Assembly: GCA_026874595.1 (NCBI GenBank)
Contig: JAPPUL010000082.1
Location: 620,001 to 684,000 of the forward strand
Source: Sipunculus nudus
Taxonomy: Eukaryota > Annelida > Sipuncula > Golfingiida > Sipunculidae
Direction: 5' to 3'
Length of the DNA: 64,000 bases
Shown here: piece after piece, positions 62,936 to 64,000 of the stretch
Position numbering within the stretch: the first letter of the stretch is position 1
Layout: each line of letters starts with the position of its first letter
Program-made: the position numbers and the translations under genes
Notes under the pieces: generated by a model
Databases searched by the model: none
Told to the model about the DNA's origin: nothing
Seen by the model: the letters and a program-made list of their open reading frames with translations, nothing else

Positions 62936-63955
62936 ATGGATTTTGACAAACGGACAAATGGAATTGTAAAAGAGGGAAGGAAGACATCTAATTTAGAAGG
63001 TGGATATGAGGAGGCTCTTTATTTATATATGCAGGGTCTTTATGGTAGTGGCAGTTCAGAAAACACAATAAAAAACTATAAAATAGATCTAAGAGATTTC
63101 ATAACCTATTTAAGGGCAGGAGAAGTAGAGCTAAAAAGTATAAGTCGAGATGATATACGAGAGTATATACTTTACCTGTCTGAGATAAAAAGATATAGCA
63201 ATAGTACAATAAGACGGAAGCTCTCAAGCGTAAAAGGGTTTATAAAACATCTTGAACGAGAGGGGATATTGATGAGGGATGCGCTGGTAATGCTAAAGGG
63301 ACCAAAACTTAGGAAGAAGCTGCCGGTGTTTTTGTATGAAAATGAAGTTAAGGAGCTATTGAGCGGTCTTGATGTGAGAAGTTATAAAGGGCTTTTGGAG
63401 CGTGCGATAATTGAATTATTGTATGTAAGCGGGATGCGGGTATCAGAGCTTGTAAATCTTGAGACAGAATGGTTTAGCTATGAGAGAGGGGAGGTATTGC
63501 TGCGGGGGAAGGGCGGTCATGAGCGAGTAATATTCATAGGAGAGCAGACGGTAGAGTTATTAAGAAGTTATGCAAGCCGCCGTAAAAGATTGTATTTTGA
63601 TACTAAAGCAGTTGATGGTAAAAGTGGTAAAAGTGGTAAAAATGATAAAAGTGGTAAAAATGATAAAAATGATAAAAGTGCTTATTTTTTTATAAAGTCT
63701 AATGGCAAAAAGGTTAGTGCACATTATGTTTGGATGTTATTAAAGGATTTGGGTAATAATCAAAAGATAGGGAAGAACTTATATCCGCATGCGCTAAGAC
63801 ATAGTTATGCAAGTCATATACTTGGCAGGGGAGCAGATCTTAGGGTAGTGCAGGAGCTTTTGGGGCATAAGTCGTTGTCGTCAACAGAAAAGTATACACA
63901 TATAACAAAAGAGAAGTTAAAGGAGCGGTATAGATGCTATCATCCACATGGTTAA
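62936..63955 (+). CDS. Tyrosine site-specific recombinase, XerC/XerD type
   Basis: The 339-residue protein has an N-terminal SAM-like core-binding domain (NTIKNYKIDLRDFITYL near 43-59) and a catalytic domain with R168 (SGMRVSELVNL), K in RGKGGHERVIFIG, H285 and R288 (PHALRHSYASHIL), H311 (LLGHKSL) and the nucleophile Y320 (STEKYTH). Xer recombinases resolve chromosome dimers at dif. A hydrophilic insertion of about 20 residues (about 227-248, repeated GKS/GKND units) lies between the R and H motifs and arises from a tandem repeat in the DNA (63611-63685). XerC versus XerD cannot be settled. topA lies upstream, as in many bacteria. Confidence 0.94.
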   Translation: MDFDKRTNGIVKEGRKTSNLEGGYEEALYLYMQGLYGSGSSENTIKNYKIDLRDFITYLRAGEVELKSISRDDIREYILYLSEIKRYSNSTIRRKLSSVKGFIKHLEREGILMRDALVMLKGPKLRKKLPVFLYENEVKELLSGLDVRSYKGLLERAIIELLYVSGMRVSELVNLETEWFSYERGEVLLRGKGGHERVIFIGEQTVELLRSYASRRKRLYFDTKAVDGKSGKSGKNDKSGKNDKNDKSAYFFIKSNGKKVSAHYVWMLLKDLGNNQKIGKNLYPHALRHSYASHILGRGADLRVVQELLGHKSLSSTEKYTHITKEKLKERYRCYHPHG

Positions 63956-63991
63956 ATCCTGATATCTAAATTGCTTGACAAAGGAGTAGTT

Positions 63992-64000
63992 TTGATTAGC
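63992..64000 (+). CDS. Probable start of the next gene (cut by the right edge)
   Basis: A strong ribosome site, AAGGAG (63981-63986), is followed after five bases by TTG ATT AGC, then the sequence ends. In many bacteria the gene after a topA-xer pair is hslV, which is only a guess here since three codons cannot identify it. A TTGACA just before (63975-63980) is probably a chance match, because no room remains for a -10 box before the start. Confidence 0.35.

Noticed and set aside
63975-63980. TTGACA as a -35 promoter box
   Set aside because: There is no room for a spaced -10 element before the likely TTG start at 63992.

Overview
The window is 64 kb of AT-rich, gene-dense chromosome from a Gram-negative (diderm) bacterium. 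Outer-membrane and periplasmic functions are plentiful: a TolC/adaptor/RND pump, an LpoB-type lipoprotein group, secreted LamG and beta-propeller proteins, a Tat-type reductase and an MlaF-like ATPase. A respiratory, acetate-using life is suggested by acetyl-CoA synthetase with an acetate-type Na+/solute symporter and by haem O synthase. Isoleucine is read mostly as ATA in most genes, and TTG/GTG starts are common. I cannot assign a phylum from the sequence alone. I saw no tRNA, rRNA, insertion sequence, prophage or CRISPR array.

Layout. 1-6010 (minus): an acetate block read right to left as DUF4212 subunit, Na+/solute symporter, CBS/cNMP nucleotidyltransferase, DEDDh exonuclease, acs (cut by the left edge). 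6271-12888 (plus): aldehyde dehydrogenase, orphan MlaF-like ATPase, TIGR02757 protein, GH3 hexosaminidase, TPR protein. 12948-15223 (minus): gyrB and a DciA/DUF721 protein. 15459-21237 (plus): a complete tripartite efflux operon, facing an orphan NarL-type response regulator. 22142-29148 (plus): Tat aldo/keto reductase, folB, rlmN, a TIGR01212 radical SAM protein, a CHASE2 adenylate cyclase and a small unknown. 29228-31708 (minus): copper ATPase and copper chaperone. 31944-35403 (plus): adk, pyrR, pyrB and a dihydroorotase homologue that has lost its metal ligands. 35433-42924 (minus): ctaB, dxs, ispA, DUF116, a P-loop kinase, glyQS. 43030-43482 (plus): dut. 43557-57903 (minus): a TlpA thioredoxin, secreted LamG, propeller and S55-peptidase proteins, rluD, asnB and a four-gene envelope lipoprotein cluster. 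58087 to the right end (plus): hemB, dprA, topA, a Xer recombinase and probably the start of another gene.

What stands out. (1) ispA appears out of frame with its well-placed ATG at a run of nine A, so the full enzyme needs slippage or a sequence correction. (2) pyrB overlaps a catalytically dead PyrC, the arrangement known from Pseudomonas pyrBC'. (3) Two unrelated loci carry tandem duplications of about 0.3 kb that copy a gene's 3' end plus spacer; one builds an in-frame CtaB-Dxs chimera. (4) Tandem repeats of 9-17 bp recur just upstream of start codons and often contain Shine-Dalgarno-like sequence; in the clearest case seven 13-bp units each repeat a ribosome site plus ATG ahead of the DUF116 gene. 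(5) Codon use seems to switch polarity in blocks along the window. None of these is an obvious new defence or mobile system. The most promising unexplained theme is frequent tandem duplication around translation starts and gene ends.
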